In this document: positions 63,502 through 64,000 of the stretch, one piece after another | Layout of the letters: each line of letters begins with the position of its first letter | Position numbering within the stretch: position 1 is the stretch's first letter | The notes under the pieces: generated by a model | Told to the model about the DNA's origin: nothing | The model's input: the letters and a program-made list of their open reading frames with translations, nothing else | The model's database searches: none | Assembly: GCF_020005365.1 (NCBI RefSeq) | Contig: NZ_JACNML010000013.1 | Span: 1 to 64,000 of the forward strand | DNA from: Kangiella shandongensis | GTDB taxonomy: Bacteria; Pseudomonadota; Gammaproteobacteria; Enterobacterales; Kangiellaceae | Reading direction: 5' to 3' | DNA: 64,000 nucleotides | Made by a program: the position numbers and the translations under genes

Positions 63502-64000
63502 GTTAATGCCTCTTTTATTATTTCTGGCCGTCTGTGCCGTATTACTATGGGGCTATCCGGTAGCCTTTTCTCTGGCCGGCACCTCGCTGGCCTTCGCCGC
63601 CATTGGCGCCATAACGGGTATGATTGAGCCGATTCAGCTCAACTTTATGGCCGGTCGCTTATTTAAAATTATGGATCGAAGCACACTCATCGCAGTGCCT
63701 TTGTTTATCTTTATGGGATTAATGCTGGAGCGAACCAAAATAGCCGAAGACCTACTCGAATCCATGGCCACACTCTTCGTAAAATTGCGCGGTGGTATGG
63801 GGTTCGCCGTCACCATTGTCGGCATGTTGCTCGCCGCCAGTACCGGCATTGTTGGCGCGACAGTCGTCACCATGGGATTATTGTCGCTTCCTGCCATGCT
63901 TAAGCGCGGGTACAAACCCGAGTTAGCCACGGGTGTGATCTGCGCCTCAGGAACCTTAGGGCAAATTATCCCCCCTTCCATTGTGCTGGTCTTACTCGGC
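63494..64000 (+). CDS. TRAP transporter large permease (DctM type), partial
   Basis: An ATG at 63494 with AAGGAGG six bases upstream opens a frame that runs past the right edge; 169 codons are visible. The peptide begins MLELMPLLLFLAVCAVLLWG, with PLFIFMGLMLERTKIAEDLL and GIVGATVVTMGLLSLPAML, which are standard DctM signatures, and ends in CASGTLGQIIPPSIVLVLLG. Family members have about 425 residues, so about 60 % is missing. The substrate-binding protein (DctP) is not in the window. Confidence 0.93.
   Translation, partial: MLELMPLLLFLAVCAVLLWGYPVAFSLAGTSLAFAAIGAITGMIEPIQLNFMAGRLFKIMDRSTLIAVPLFIFMGLMLERTKIAEDLLESMATLFVKLRGGMGFAVTIVGMLLAASTGIVGATVVTMGLLSLPAMLKRGYKPELATGVICASGTLGQIIPPSIVLVLLG

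Overview
The window is a mid-GC stretch of a gammaproteobacterial chromosome. Gene order and protein sequences suggest a marine Kangiella-like organism, which is inference. The run lgt-thyA-folA, rppH/mutH, gcvTHP, ubiI-ubiH-pepP-ygfB, zapA-6S RNA-fau, rpiA, serA, fba-pgk-gap, tkt resembles the E. coli 63-66 min region. The right end (engB, cytochrome c4, dsbA, an sRNA-like locus, polA) resembles the E. coli polA/spf/yihA neighbourhood.

Layout. 1-4.8 kb is accessory: an IS3-family end truncating an AraC-like regulator, then small enzymes and exported proteins. 4.9-7.9 kb is a TauE/SafE-lgt-thyA-folA operon. 8.0-10.3 kb holds a DUF938 methyltransferase, an amidase/lipoprotein pair and a membrane protein whose ribosome site can be hidden in a hairpin. 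10.3-11.7 kb has divergent rppH and mutH. 11.6-14.9 kb is the most interesting block: a 70-residue peptide gene and a tetrapyrrole-methylase-fold enzyme with the hallmarks of a split borosin (backbone alpha-N-methylated RiPP) system, followed by two tandem TPR proteins. 15-19.9 kb is the glycine cleavage operon, interrupted by hairpins and a dispersed palindromic element. 20-21.1 kb is an overlapping pair of unknown genes. 21.1-24 kb is a Fur-box-controlled ferric iron ABC importer without its ATPase. 24-32 kb covers ubiquinone hydroxylases, pepP, zapA, 6S RNA, fau, an EVE protein and rpiA. 32.2-36.4 kb has the PrsK/PrsR two-component pair of the PEP-CTERM/exosortase type with a nearby acyl carrier protein but no exosortase. 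36.6-44 kb is serA and the fba/pgk/gap/tkt block. 44.2-48.7 kb is one giant c-di-GMP sensor. 48.9-57.6 kb holds elbB, a DUF255 protein, DUF599, a DsbA-like protein, cytochrome c4, engB, a TPR membrane protein and a large lipoprotein. 57.7-60.7 kb is an unannotated structured RNA candidate just downstream of polA. 60.8-64 kb holds a serine hydrolase, a cluster of perfect DnaA boxes, and a TRAP transporter running off the edge.

How the parts work together: one-carbon and nucleotide metabolism (gcvTHP, serA, thyA, folA, fau), central carbon flux (rpiA, tkt, gap, pgk, fba), and envelope/respiratory functions (lgt, cytochrome c4, DsbA-like, ubiquinone genes) form the conserved frame. The borosin pair, the two small overlapping gene pairs, the IS end and the dispersed repeats are the accessory layer. 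No tRNA, rRNA or CRISPR array was seen. All coordinates were read by eye; no database search was run.
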